Of a stretch of 37,500 nt of DNA, positions 9,565-18,435 are shown piece after piece; positions within the stretch are counted from its first letter, which is position 1; every line of letters begins with the position of its first letter. Source of the DNA: CAZIFG01 sp964539135. Its GTDB lineage: Bacteria; Margulisbacteria; Marinamargulisbacteria; GCA-2716485; CAZIFG01. The DNA lies in NCBI GenBank assembly GCA_964539135.1, contig CAZIFG010000018.1:1-37500 (forward strand), in the 5' to 3' direction. The notes beneath the pieces are model-generated. The model did not search any database. It was not told the DNA's origin and saw only the letters and a program-made list of their open reading frames with translations. Position numbers and translations under genes: made by a program.

Positions 9565-9581
9565 ACCCCCGAGAGGGGGGT
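9565..9581 (-). terminator. Possible hairpin terminator downstream of clpX
   Basis: ACCCCC, a GAGA loop and GGGGGGT form a six-pair GC stem just past the clpX stop codon. No T-run follows on the minus strand, so the terminator call is weak. A short palindrome (CCAAGTTCTTGG, 9552-9563) lies beside it. Confidence 0.4.
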
Positions 9582-9595
9582 ATTTAGGAACCTCT

Positions 9596-10984
9596 CTATG
9601 CCGCTTCTTTTTCGGTGTTTTTAAGTGTTACGGCACTGTCTTTTTTGGGCTTTGTGACTGCATTTAATTTGTCTTGCATTTCTTTTGAAAGATGGGCTTT
9701 TGCGTACTGATCTACATCTTTTACGCTTATCACAATTTCTTTTTGATCTCCGGAAGGCGCTTCAAACATGTAGTCTAACATGAGGGTTTCAAAAATACCG
9801 CGTAGAGCTCGGGCGCCCACTTTTTGAATGTTGGCAATTTGGGCAATCTTTTTTAAGGCAGCCGGTTCGTAAGTTAAGGTTACATTGTCCATTTTCATGA
9901 GTTTTTGGAATTGTTTGGTAATGGCATTTTTGGGTTCTGTCAGTATTTTTACCAAATCGGCCTCTGTCAGGCGTCGCAAGGGGGCTAAAATGGGTAGTCT
10001 GCCAATGAGTTCTGGAATGATCCCAAACTTTAAGAGATCTTCTTGTTGAATGTGCTCGAATACAGCATCACTTTCGACACTTTCTTTTTCTTGCTCGGAT
10101 AAAAATCCAATGCGTTTCGTATTCAACCTAGACTCAATAATGGATTCTAGCCCATGAAAGGCGCCTCCGGTGATGAATAGAATGTTGGAAGTGTCGATGG
10201 TGATGAATTCTTGTTGTGGGTTTTTACGCCCACCTTTCGCCGGTACATTTACCAAGGTACCTTCTAACATTTTTAAGAGCGCTTGTTGAACACCTTCACC
10301 CGATACATCTCGTGTAATAGACGGGTTTTCTGATTTTCTGGATATTTTATCTACTTCATCAATATAAACAATGCCCATTTCAGCTCGTTTGACATTGAAA
10401 TCAGCGACTTGTAAGAGTCGGTACAAGCAACTTTCTACATCTTCTCCCACATAACCTGCTTCTGTCAGGGTTGTGGCATCCGCAATCGTAAAGGGCACAT
10501 CTAACTTTTTGGCGAGTGTTTGTGCAAATAGAGTCTTACCACTTCCTGTCGGGCCTACTAATAAAATATTGCTTTTTTGAAGCTCTACCTCTTTAAACTC
10601 GTCCGGACTTTTAAACCATAGCCGCTTAAAATGATTATAAACCGCTACGGATATAATTCGCTTGGCCTTGTCTTGTCCGATAATATAATCTTCCAAAAAT
10701 GCCTTTAATTCATGGGGCTTTAGAATGGTTTTGAGATCAGGGGTGGGGACAGTCTCTTCTTTTTGTGATTTGTTGTTTTTGGGGATTGTGAGTCCTTGAA
10801 TTTGGGGTTTAATGCTGGTAGGTGTAGAGGGTGGGATGACAGGCAGTAAGCCGTCATCATGCAAAATGCCAAAACAGGCATCCACACACTCATTGCAAAT
10901 GTTTAAATGGGGACCCACAACCAGTTTTTCAACCAGTTGTTGGGGTTTTCCGCAATACGAACAGCTTAAATTGTCATCCGCCAT
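9596..10984 (-). CDS. clpX: ATP-dependent protease ATPase subunit ClpX
   Basis: ClpX is the AAA+ unfoldase that recognises tagged substrates and threads them into ClpP. The N-terminal zinc-binding domain is present (CSYCGKPQ and CNECVDAC), followed by Walker A GPTGSGKT, Walker B VYIDEVDKI, the sensor region and the C-terminal helical domain. The length (462 aa) is somewhat above the usual 420, owing to a longer linker after the zinc finger (about residues 45-85) and a charged tail after residue 430. The ATG directly abuts the clpP stop with no spacer, which indicates translational coupling. Gene order tig-clpP-clpX is the classic one. Confidence 0.98.
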   Translation of the reverse strand: MADDNLSCSYCGKPQQLVEKLVVGPHLNICNECVDACFGILHDDGLLPVIPPSTPTSIKPQIQGLTIPKNNKSQKEETVPTPDLKTILKPHELKAFLEDYIIGQDKAKRIISVAVYNHFKRLWFKSPDEFKEVELQKSNILLVGPTGSGKTLFAQTLAKKLDVPFTIADATTLTEAGYVGEDVESCLYRLLQVADFNVKRAEMGIVYIDEVDKISRKSENPSITRDVSGEGVQQALLKMLEGTLVNVPAKGGRKNPQQEFITIDTSNILFITGGAFHGLESIIESRLNTKRIGFLSEQEKESVESDAVFEHIQQEDLLKFGIIPELIGRLPILAPLRRLTEADLVKILTEPKNAITKQFQKLMKMDNVTLTYEPAALKKIAQIANIQKVGARALRGIFETLMLDYMFEAPSGDQKEIVISVKDVDQYAKAHLSKEMQDKLNAVTKPKKDSAVTLKNTEKEAA

Positions 10985-11575
10985 TTATTTGTTGATGGGG
11001 GCTGTGATGACTTCGTCAATCAGTCCGTATTCTACTGCTTCAGCGGCACTCATATAAAAATCACGCTCTGTGTCTTTTTCAATTTTGGGTAATTTTTGAC
11101 CTGTACGGTCTGCTAAAATGCTGTTGAGTGTTTTTTTAATGCGTAGAATTTCTTTGGTTTGAATTTCGATGTCTGTGGCTTGACCTTGGGCACCGCCTAG
11201 AGGTTGATGAATCATGATTCTGGCGTTGGGTAGGGCATATCGTTTGCCTTTTTCTCCGGCTGCCAATAAAAAGGCACCCATGGAAGCTGCTTGTCCCATG
11301 CAAATGGTAGATACTTTTGACTTGATAAAATTCATGGTGTCAAAAATGGCCATTCCCGCAGTGACGACACCGCCTGGACTGTTAATGTACAGATAAATAT
11401 CTCGTGAATTGTCTTCTGCTTCTAGGAATAACAATTGAGAAATAATGAGATTGGCGACATTATCATCAACCCCATCATGTAAGAAAATAATACGCTCTTT
11501 TAAGAGTCTAGAATAGATATCGTAGGATCTTTCGCCACGTCCTGTTTGTTCGATAACCATAGGTACTAATGCCAT
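10985..11575 (-). CDS. clpP: ATP-dependent Clp protease proteolytic subunit ClpP
   Basis: ClpP is the barrel-shaped serine peptidase that degrades substrates delivered by ClpX. The catalytic serine is in GQAASMGAFLL, the histidine in IMIHQPLGGAQGQ and the aspartate in ERDFYMSAAEA. The 196-aa length is normal and the protein is complete. A strong Shine-Dalgarno GGAGG (11583-11587) stands seven bases before the ATG. The gene follows tig after 54 bp and abuts clpX, so all three are probably one transcript. Confidence 0.98.
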   Translation of the reverse strand: MALVPMVIEQTGRGERSYDIYSRLLKERIIFLHDGVDDNVANLIISQLLFLEAEDNSRDIYLYINSPGGVVTAGMAIFDTMNFIKSKVSTICMGQAASMGAFLLAAGEKGKRYALPNARIMIHQPLGGAQGQATDIEIQTKEILRIKKTLNSILADRTGQKLPKIEKDTERDFYMSAAEAVEYGLIDEVITAPINK

Positions 11576-11629
11576 GTGCTTTCCTCCAAATTGGTTTGTC
11601 TGCGGGATGTTCGGCTGTCTAACACTCGC

Positions 11630-12922
11630 TTACTTCTCTGTTATTTTGGCGTTTTCTACTAAAAAGTCAATGGTTTTACGCTGTCTTAACATGTTTTCAA
11701 ATCCTGCTTGGTTGATGCTTTTGAAGTATTTGAGCACATTCTCACGTTTATCTTCAGGTAATAATTTTTTGTACTCTTCTATAAGGTCTTCTTCTGTGTA
11801 TTTGATATTTAATTCTTTGGCTAAAGCATTTAAAACCAGTTCTGTTTTAACTTGTTTTTCGGAGTCTGCTTTTAGACCTGCTCTAAATTCTTCCATGTTT
11901 TGACCTGTCATGCCGATATATTGCTCTAAAGTGAAGCCTGATCGTTTCATGTTTTCTCTGTATTCGCTTATTTTTTGATCTATGTCTTGTTTCACCAAAA
12001 CTTCGGGTACGATACATTGACTGTCTTCTACCACTTGATCAATAAGATCTGTTTTGAGTTTAATTTCACTGTCTTCTTTTGCTTTGGCATTTAATCTTAC
12101 ACGGATGCTTTCTTTTAAGGCGTCTACGGTTTCTTGTTTGCCTTGGCTGACTTTTTTAGCCAATTCGTCGTTCATTTCAGGGAGATTTTTTTCACGTACT
12201 TCTACGAGGGTGGTTTTAAACGCGACTGCTTTGCCTTGAACTTCTGGTGTTGCGAAATCGTCTGCATAGGTTATTGTAAATTCTTTGGTGGCCTCTGCTG
12301 CAAGTCCCATTAACTCTTTGTCAAATTCAGCGCCAAAATTACTGTTTCCCAATTTAATGGCCGCATTTTGACGTGTCCATAAGGTTAAGGGTTCGCCATC
12401 TATGCTGGCATCGATGTGGAGACGAATAATATCATTTTCTTGGCAGGCGCGTTTTGCTGTTTGAAACTCTGCATACTGATCTCTCAATTTTTCCAGTTCT
12501 GCGCTGAGGGCTTCCTCAGCGGCGGATTCAGGTTCTTTTGTGGCTTTTAGTTCTTTGTACTTGCCGAGTTTGACCTCTGGTTGTACTTCCACATTGCATG
12601 AAAATAACAAGGGGTGATTTTCTTTGTATTCCTCGATTTTAACATCTTTCGGGTAGTCAATGATTTGTAGATTGAGTTCTTGAATGGCTTTTAGATAGGC
12701 GATATTTACAGCTTCGGGGATGCCTTCTTTTACGATATGTTCTTTCCCATACTCTTTTTCAAAGAGAGATCGAGGTACTTTTCCTTTTCGAAACCCAGCG
12801 ATTTTCGCGTGTTTCACTACTTTTTTGAAGGCATTGTCAAAGGCTTTTTCCAGTGTGTCTTGGCTGACTTCTATTTCTAATCCCACAATGTTATCTTTTT
12901 GACTGTTTTTTAGTACTTTCAT
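11630..12922 (-). CDS. tig: Trigger factor (ribosome-associated chaperone/PPIase)
   Basis: Trigger factor sits at the ribosome exit tunnel and folds nascent chains. The ribosome-binding loop GFRKGKVPR is intact in the N-terminal domain, followed by the FKBP-type prolyl isomerase domain (about residues 150-240) and the helical C-terminal arms. I chose ATG 12922 (MKVLKNSQ), which gives the family-typical 430 aa and has GGAGA at the right distance. An upstream in-frame start at 12982 would add 20 residues without homology. It is the first gene of tig-clpP-clpX. Confidence 0.96.
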   Translation of the reverse strand: MKVLKNSQKDNIVGLEIEVSQDTLEKAFDNAFKKVVKHAKIAGFRKGKVPRSLFEKEYGKEHIVKEGIPEAVNIAYLKAIQELNLQIIDYPKDVKIEEYKENHPLLFSCNVEVQPEVKLGKYKELKATKEPESAAEEALSAELEKLRDQYAEFQTAKRACQENDIIRLHIDASIDGEPLTLWTRQNAAIKLGNSNFGAEFDKELMGLAAEATKEFTITYADDFATPEVQGKAVAFKTTLVEVREKNLPEMNDELAKKVSQGKQETVDALKESIRVRLNAKAKEDSEIKLKTDLIDQVVEDSQCIVPEVLVKQDIDQKISEYRENMKRSGFTLEQYIGMTGQNMEEFRAGLKADSEKQVKTELVLNALAKELNIKYTEEDLIEEYKKLLPEDKRENVLKYFKSINQAGFENMLRQRKTIDFLVENAKITEK

Positions 12923-13002
12923 GTTTTTCTCCAGATCATTTTTTGAGCTTAAAGGAAGATGTGTTTTTCCTCTTGAATGCACTCACGGTTATTTGATGGG
13001 TC

Positions 13003-13030
13003 AGTTTAGCTTAGTTCTATTCACGTGTAA
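13003..13030 (-). promoter_or_regulatory. Possible promoter of tig
   Basis: On the minus strand TTTACA and TAAACT are separated by about 16 bp, roughly 80 bp before the trigger factor start. Both hexamers deviate from consensus, so this is a candidate only. Confidence 0.35.
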
Positions 13031-13056
13031 ATATTGTCGGGTTCTTTTGCATGACC

Positions 13057-15609
13057 TTAGTCGTCGATATCGTTCATTCTATTTCCTGTGGTGGGGGGCA
13101 TGTTGTCATCCTCATCGTCATCTCCTTCACTCCCAGAATCTGGGTTAACCGCTGCGTCCCAACTCTGAGGGAGTTGGGGGAATTGGACGGTTATTTGCAG
13201 GGGGCGGAGAGCTGGAAGCTGTGTATCTAAAATGGGCATGTCTAAAAAACCTAAAGGGTTGATATCGTGTAGAAGTTGTTGCGCGTCCCCGCTTAAGTGT
13301 CTGAATAAAAATCTGTTTTTTACGAGTATGCTATAGGCAAATTCTTTTTGATTACTGGATACGCTAATGTTTAAGTTAGAATCTTTTATGCCTGCCTCTG
13401 TATAGACAAGGGCTTTTAATATGTTTATATTTTGAGTTGTAGCGGCCAGGAGGAGAGGTGGGGTTCCTTTTGTATTGGGGGTGTTTTTTGAAAGGCCCCA
13501 TGATCCCAACAGTAATACAATAGCGTGGGCATTATGATCTATTGCAAGGGTTAACAGCGTTTCTCCGTCTTTATTTCTTAGGCCGTCTAAATAATCGAGG
13601 CTTAAGATTTCGGGGTAGTCTGATCTTAATATTTTCAGGAGGTCTTGATTTTCTGATTCTATAGCATCAAAAATTAGGAACTCTAATAGTTCATTTCTTT
13701 CTGTTATGCGATTTTCTATCGTGGCGATTTTAAGCAGAATTCGCACTTCGTTTATCTTTAGTGCTTGAAGCATTGTTATTCTTTCGGGTTCAGGTGTTTC
13801 CAGTATGGCCTGGAGGGCCTGTTGTTTATAGAGGTAGGGCGATTCGGCGGTTAGTCCTAAAAAGATTAAATGCCTATGAATACGGTCTAAATTTAGGGGA
13901 TCTAGGAAATGTTCTGGGGAATGACGATCTGTTAAACTCAGTTGGATTTGGGCTCCTGTTTCAATGAATTCACAAATGCCGGCATCTATTAAAATTTTAA
14001 GACAGAACATGTCGTTTCTTAAAAATTCGGGGCTGCTTTTTGGGGCATCGATGGCGCTTTCCCATATAGGATCCCCATTACCGTATCCTATTTGTTGTGC
14101 TTCAGTGATTTCTGCTGCGCTTGTTGCTTTTAACACTTTAATTAATGTTTGGGGGTGCATTAAATCCGCTATTTTTGCGATTAATTCTTTTTGATTTTGG
14201 CGAGATTGGAGCATGTTTTTGACATACTCGTAGGCGCCAATGGCATCTACTTCTTGACATGAAATTCGATAATGGCGTCTTAAGATATTTTCAGCGAGAA
14301 CCACGCTGTGTTGATCTCTTGCAAGATCTAAATTGGTCATTTTCATGATTCGACGCTTTTCTTGAATTTTTTCTTTGGGGAGTCCTTTAAAATCATCTCC
14401 AATATAAGAACCGCTTCCATCTGGGTCTAGCATATTTAATTTCAATTCAATATAACTGACGATATATCCTTGTAATTCTTCTTTCATCAAGACACTTATT
14501 TTTTGAAGTAAGGAGTTTTGATCGATACCATGGCATGTTTCAATACCACTTTTTGCCCGTCTGGAATATCCAAGGGGGCATTTTCCATCCTCATCTGCAA
14601 TGACATCTTGAAGCTCTTGTCCAAAGGCATGGACTTGAGAGTCTGCGTCTGCCTTTTTTAAGAGGGTGAGTATTTTTCGCATGGTCTCTAATTCTAATTG
14701 TTCATATAGGCTTATGATTCTGTCGAGTTGGGTTCTTTGTTCGGTACTTATTTGGGCACTTTCAGGGGCTATTTCTTGTACGGCTTCTTTTTTTCTTATA
14801 ATGTTCGTTATGATTTCCTGAGCTTTTTGGATTGTTGTGTGATTTAATTCGAATTGGGATATTGCTATTGCATAGGCTTCTTTTATTTTTTCTGTTTCTA
14901 CTTGGCTTAACGGGGGGGGGGTTGTTCTTAACATATGCCTTAAAAAAGCGTCAGAAGGTTTTACTAATGGTGCTAGAAGCAGGGTGTATGCTAAATCGTT
15001 GTATAGACTTTTTCCTCTTTCAAGGAATGCTTTTTCTATGTGATCGAGCCTTAAGTTTAAGTCTTTATTTTTTTCATTATGGTATCGGATTTCTTTGGCC
15101 TCTTTTTTAAAATTTTCAAAAAGGACGTCTAAATAGTCTTCTTTTATTTGGGCGCTTTTAAAGAGGCAATCGTATTTTTTGAGGGCTTGTTTTATTTCGG
15201 CTTTAGATTGTCTTACGGTGATGCCTTGAGAAGGTTCTTGAGAGGCATATGTGGCGTGGACTCGATTTTGTAAGATACCTTGCAGGACTTTAAATAGGAA
15301 TTGCATGTATGGACTGGGTGGCGTTGTTAAGTCTTCAGGTGTTTTAATCCAACCCTTTTTATAAGAATCATGTAATTTTTCGATGAATACCTTCATAATG
15401 TCTAAAATAAGAGAGGGGTCTTTGTATGAGGTTTTAAGCAGAAGGGCACTGATACAATAATGGATGGCATGTTCGGCTTCTTCTAAAGGTGTAGCTGGTT
15501 CGGTTCGTGCTTTTTTTGTCAAACTTTCATGCGATGAACATGTGCCAATTGGGGATTCTGTTCCTGAAAACGCCATCTCTAGAAAGTGATTGGATATTAT
15601 TTTTTTCAT
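13057..15609 (-). CDS. Ankyrin-repeat protein with acidic tail (850 aa)
   Basis: The C-terminal region, about residues 600-790, carries ankyrin-type repeats; the clearest are NKDGETLLTLAIDHNAHAIV and TKGTPPLLLAATTQNINILK. Residues 1-600 are mainly helical and not recognised. A DPDGSGSYIGDD stretch near residue 393 resembles an EF-hand loop, but weakly. The tail is strongly acidic (EGDDDEDD). There is no signal peptide or membrane segment. Such proteins in intracellular bacteria are often secreted effectors that bind host proteins, which here is an inference. The start at 15609 has no clear Shine-Dalgarno; the N-terminus MKKIISN is shared with the 101-aa protein at 35.5 kb. It stands alone between tRNA-Tyr and tig. 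Confidence 0.8.
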   Translation of the reverse strand: MKKIISNHFLEMAFSGTESPIGTCSSHESLTKKARTEPATPLEEAEHAIHYCISALLLKTSYKDPSLILDIMKVFIEKLHDSYKKGWIKTPEDLTTPPSPYMQFLFKVLQGILQNRVHATYASQEPSQGITVRQSKAEIKQALKKYDCLFKSAQIKEDYLDVLFENFKKEAKEIRYHNEKNKDLNLRLDHIEKAFLERGKSLYNDLAYTLLLAPLVKPSDAFLRHMLRTTPPPLSQVETEKIKEAYAIAISQFELNHTTIQKAQEIITNIIRKKEAVQEIAPESAQISTEQRTQLDRIISLYEQLELETMRKILTLLKKADADSQVHAFGQELQDVIADEDGKCPLGYSRRAKSGIETCHGIDQNSLLQKISVLMKEELQGYIVSYIELKLNMLDPDGSGSYIGDDFKGLPKEKIQEKRRIMKMTNLDLARDQHSVVLAENILRRHYRISCQEVDAIGAYEYVKNMLQSRQNQKELIAKIADLMHPQTLIKVLKATSAAEITEAQQIGYGNGDPIWESAIDAPKSSPEFLRNDMFCLKILIDAGICEFIETGAQIQLSLTDRHSPEHFLDPLNLDRIHRHLIFLGLTAESPYLYKQQALQAILETPEPERITMLQALKINEVRILLKIATIENRITERNELLEFLIFDAIESENQDLLKILRSDYPEILSLDYLDGLRNKDGETLLTLAIDHNAHAIVLLLGSWGLSKNTPNTKGTPPLLLAATTQNINILKALVYTEAGIKDSNLNISVSSNQKEFAYSILVKNRFLFRHLSGDAQQLLHDINPLGFLDMPILDTQLPALRPLQITVQFPQLPQSWDAAVNPDSGSEGDDDEDDNMPPTTGNRMNDIDD

Positions 15610-15639
15610 ATATAGATATTTTTAACGTGATGGACTTTA

Positions 15640-15726
15640 TGGTGGAGGGAGATGGATTCGAACCACCGAACAGCGTAGCTGGGCAGATTTACAGTCTGCT
15701 GCGATTGACCACTCCGCCATCCCTCC
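15640..15726 (-). tRNA. tRNA-Tyr (GTA anticodon)
   Basis: The minus strand folds into a long-variable-arm tRNA. The acceptor stem is GGAGGGA with TCCCTCC, the anticodon stem-loop is CAGACTGTAAATCTG (anticodon GTA), the T-arm contains GGTTCGAATCC, and the CCA end is encoded at 15640-15642. Confidence 0.97.
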
Positions 15727-15772
15727 GTAGGGATTAAATGGACCTCTTTATAAGAATTCCAATAGGTTCATT

Positions 15773-15802
15773 AGTCTAGTGTGAAAGGGGGTGGTTTGTC
15801 AA
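15773..15802 (-). promoter_or_regulatory. Candidate promoter of tRNA-Tyr
   Basis: Minus-strand TTGACA (15797-15802) and TAGACT (15773-15778) are 18 bp apart, and the predicted start is about 40 bases before the tRNA. The -35 is perfect and the -10 weaker. Confidence 0.4.
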
Positions 15803-15829
15803 TGTGGTTTTTGCTTAAATTTCATTTTT

Positions 15830-17719
15830 CTATGTTGGTTTTTCTTTTGAGGGTTTGGGCGATTTTTTATCGTCTTTTTCTTTTTTGCTCGTGCTGACTT
15901 TATTTAAGTTTTTTTTGATTGTAAAGATGAAGGTAGAGCCTTTTTCGTATTCACTTTCTACGCGAATGGTGCCGTGGTGCATTTCTACTAATTGTTTTAC
16001 AATCGAGAGTCCGAGTCCGATGCCGTCGTATTTTCGTTTGTCGGAATAATCAATTTGTCTGAATTTTTCAAAGATAATTTCTTTTTCATCTTCTCTTAGA
16101 CCAATCCCTGTATCTTGAACTGAAAATTCAAGGCTATCCTCCAGTTCTTTGCAGTGAATATCAATTCGGCCTGATTCTGTAAATTTAATCGCATTGGACA
16201 TTAAATTGAGTAAAATACGGCGTAGTTTGGGTAGATCGGCATATATTTTTAATTTTTTTGTGCCTAAAGAAGAGCTGATGTTGAGCTGTTTCCCTTTTGC
16301 TAAAGGACTTAAGGTGATGATTGTGTCATCGATGAGTTCTTTGATGACAATGGGACTTAGATGGAGTTGAACTTTTCCGGCACTGATTTGAGATAAATCT
16401 AAGAGGTCGTTAATGAGAGATTTTAAATTGGAGGCCTCTTTTAATGAGGTGGCTAAATATCCTTTTTGCTCGGGAGTTAAGGTGGCGGTGTTTTGTACCA
16501 ATTCAATGAATCCCATGACGGAGGTCAGTGGCGTTCTTAATTCATGAGAGACGGTTCTTAAAAATCCATCGCGAAGGCCTTCTATTTGCTTTTCGTGGGT
16601 GCGATCTCTGAGTACGGTAATGACACCAATGGCATTTTTATTCATGTTTTCCACCAGATTGGAGTTAATCGAATAGATACGGTCTTGTCCTTTACTATCT
16701 GGAATTTTAATATCCTGTTTTAGAAGGGTGTTTTTCTTTTTCTTTTCGTTGAGTGCGGAGACCAGGTCTTTATTGTTAATATATTCCAATAAAAACTTTC
16801 CCTGTATTTTGTTGGATGAGAAATTAAACATTTCTTCGGCTCTGTTGTTGGCAATGATTAATCGGTTATCTAAATCTGTGACGATGATGGCTTCTGGAAT
16901 ACAGGAAATGATGGCTTCAGATCTTTGGGTTTCTTTTTGTAGGTTTTCTATGGCTTCATTTAATTGAGCACTTATGGCATTAAAAATATCGGAAAGCTCA
17001 CCTAATTTATCGCGGCTTTTAATTTTTGACTTTTGATTTAAATTTCCATTTGCAATGTTTTTTGAAACGCTGGCAAGGTGGTCAATAGCATGTGTGAGGA
17101 GTTGAATGATTCTATTATAGATTAGAAATATGATACAGCTTATGAGCCCAATGAGGATTAATATAAGGCTTACGGCAGATGTTTTAAGGGGATAATTTTC
17201 AGCTGTTTTTTTAATGAGAATGACATAAAGATGGGGATCTAAGGGCCCTTTTGTGATGTGGAGTTGATAGCGAGTTCCTGCACTTTTGAAGGCGATTACA
17301 CTGGGTATTTTTTGATGCTTTTTTTGTTGCTTGAATAGGGTTTTGATGTCTTTTTGAAGTGTGGGTTTTTTTGAAAGTCCTTCAGAACTTGAAATTATAT
17401 CGTGGATTTCTTTTTGATGATCGCTTTTTTGATAGAGGAGTGCAATGTCAATTTTAGGGTCTGATTGTACATTTTTCCATACTTGAGCGGACTGGGTATA
17501 TTTTTGGAGGGCATTTTCTTGTTTGAGGGCTTTTCTGATGAGGGTGCTTTCTTGGTCTAGATCTCGTTGCGTTTGGTGTATGGCGATTTCAGATACGGTA
17601 TAGAAGAAGAGTCCTAGGCTTGTGATGAGAAAGAGACCCATTAACACGATAAAGGGGGCCATGATTTTGCTGCGAACACTTTTTTGTCCTGAAAAAGGGT
17701 TCTGCAGCCAGGGACTCAT
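15830..17719 (-). CDS. Membrane sensor histidine kinase (HAMP-PAS-HisKA-HATPase), orphan
   Basis: The order is a first membrane helix (about 19-42), a periplasmic sensor region of about 130 residues, a second helix (about 180-205), HAMP (about 205-260), PAS (about 270-375), the HisKA dimerisation domain with the phospho-accepting histidine in VSHELRTPL (near 391), and the ATPase domain with NLMSNAIKF, DTGIGL and GIGLGLSIVKQLV. This is the architecture of the PhoR/VicK kinases. A lysine-rich tail follows. No response regulator lies next to it. It overlaps rlmB by ATGA and is the last gene of the nadC operon. The signal and the target are unknown. Confidence 0.93.
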   Translation of the reverse strand: MSPWLQNPFSGQKSVRSKIMAPFIVLMGLFLITSLGLFFYTVSEIAIHQTQRDLDQESTLIRKALKQENALQKYTQSAQVWKNVQSDPKIDIALLYQKSDHQKEIHDIISSSEGLSKKPTLQKDIKTLFKQQKKHQKIPSVIAFKSAGTRYQLHITKGPLDPHLYVILIKKTAENYPLKTSAVSLILILIGLISCIIFLIYNRIIQLLTHAIDHLASVSKNIANGNLNQKSKIKSRDKLGELSDIFNAISAQLNEAIENLQKETQRSEAIISCIPEAIIVTDLDNRLIIANNRAEEMFNFSSNKIQGKFLLEYINNKDLVSALNEKKKKNTLLKQDIKIPDSKGQDRIYSINSNLVENMNKNAIGVITVLRDRTHEKQIEGLRDGFLRTVSHELRTPLTSVMGFIELVQNTATLTPEQKGYLATSLKEASNLKSLINDLLDLSQISAGKVQLHLSPIVIKELIDDTIITLSPLAKGKQLNISSSLGTKKLKIYADLPKLRRILLNLMSNAIKFTESGRIDIHCKELEDSLEFSVQDTGIGLREDEKEIIFEKFRQIDYSDKRKYDGIGLGLSIVKQLVEMHHGTIRVESEYEKGSTFIFTIKKNLNKVSTSKKEKDDKKSPKPSKEKPT

Positions 17720-18435
17720 TCGTGTTGACTCATTTGATAGAGCATAATGCCCGTTGCGACGGATACATTTAAGGATTCTATATTACCTTTCATGGGGATG
17801 GTAATGCCTGCATGTAATAATTTACTAATGGGTCTGGAAATGCCTTTTTGTTCATTGCCTACAATGAGTACCCATGGGCTATTGATGACAACCTTGCTAA
17901 GGGGCTGGCCATTGTGAACGTCGGCGCCGTAGAGCCAGTATCCATTTTGCCGGAGTTTTGTTGCCGCTTGTGCGGTATTGGTGACTTGTACTAAATTGAG
18001 GTGGTAAATAGCGCCGGCAGAGGTTTTAATAACAGTGCTATTCAGGGTGCTTTGTCTGTCCTTTGGGTAAAGAATTGTGGAGACACCTAATGCTTCGCAA
18101 CTGCGCAAAATGGCACCCATGTTATGCGGGTCTTCAATGTGATCGAGTAACACAATTCGCGGGTGATCTTCCATGTGAGTGACGACGTCTTCTAGAGAGA
18201 TATGAGAGATATTGGCGCTGAATGCCACAATGTGTTGCGTGCCTTTTTCGCTGTATGTTTGATTGAACTCTTTGGGGTTAAGTTCTCGAATGGGGATGTT
18301 TTTAATGCGTGCGAGTTGGATGATTTGTTGCATGATCTCATCTTGTCTTGCGGAACTTGCCATTAAAATTTGATGGATATTATGGCCTGCTTTTAAGGCT
18401 TCTAAAATGGCATGTTTTCCTTTAATTTGATTCAT
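17716..18435 (-). CDS. rlmB: 23S rRNA 2'-O-ribose methyltransferase, SpoU/TrmH family (RlmB-like)
   Basis: The N-terminal substrate-binding domain (KGKHAILEALKAG) precedes a SPOUT knotted methyltransferase domain with HNMGAILRSCEALG, GNEQKGIS and the SAM-binding IPMKGNIESLNVSVA. RlmB methylates the ribose of a guanosine in domain V of 23S rRNA; TrmH-type tRNA specificity cannot be excluded, though the N-terminal domain favours RlmB. I chose ATG 18435, which has GGAG six bases upstream, over an in-frame TTG at 18447. It overlaps the aminotransferase by 14 bp and the kinase by 4 bp. Confidence 0.9.
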   Translation of the reverse strand: MNQIKGKHAILEALKAGHNIHQILMASSARQDEIMQQIIQLARIKNIPIRELNPKEFNQTYSEKGTQHIVAFSANISHISLEDVVTHMEDHPRIVLLDHIEDPHNMGAILRSCEALGVSTILYPKDRQSTLNSTVIKTSAGAIYHLNLVQVTNTAQAATKLRQNGYWLYGADVHNGQPLSKVVINSPWVLIVGNEQKGISRPISKLLHAGITIPMKGNIESLNVSVATGIMLYQMSQHE

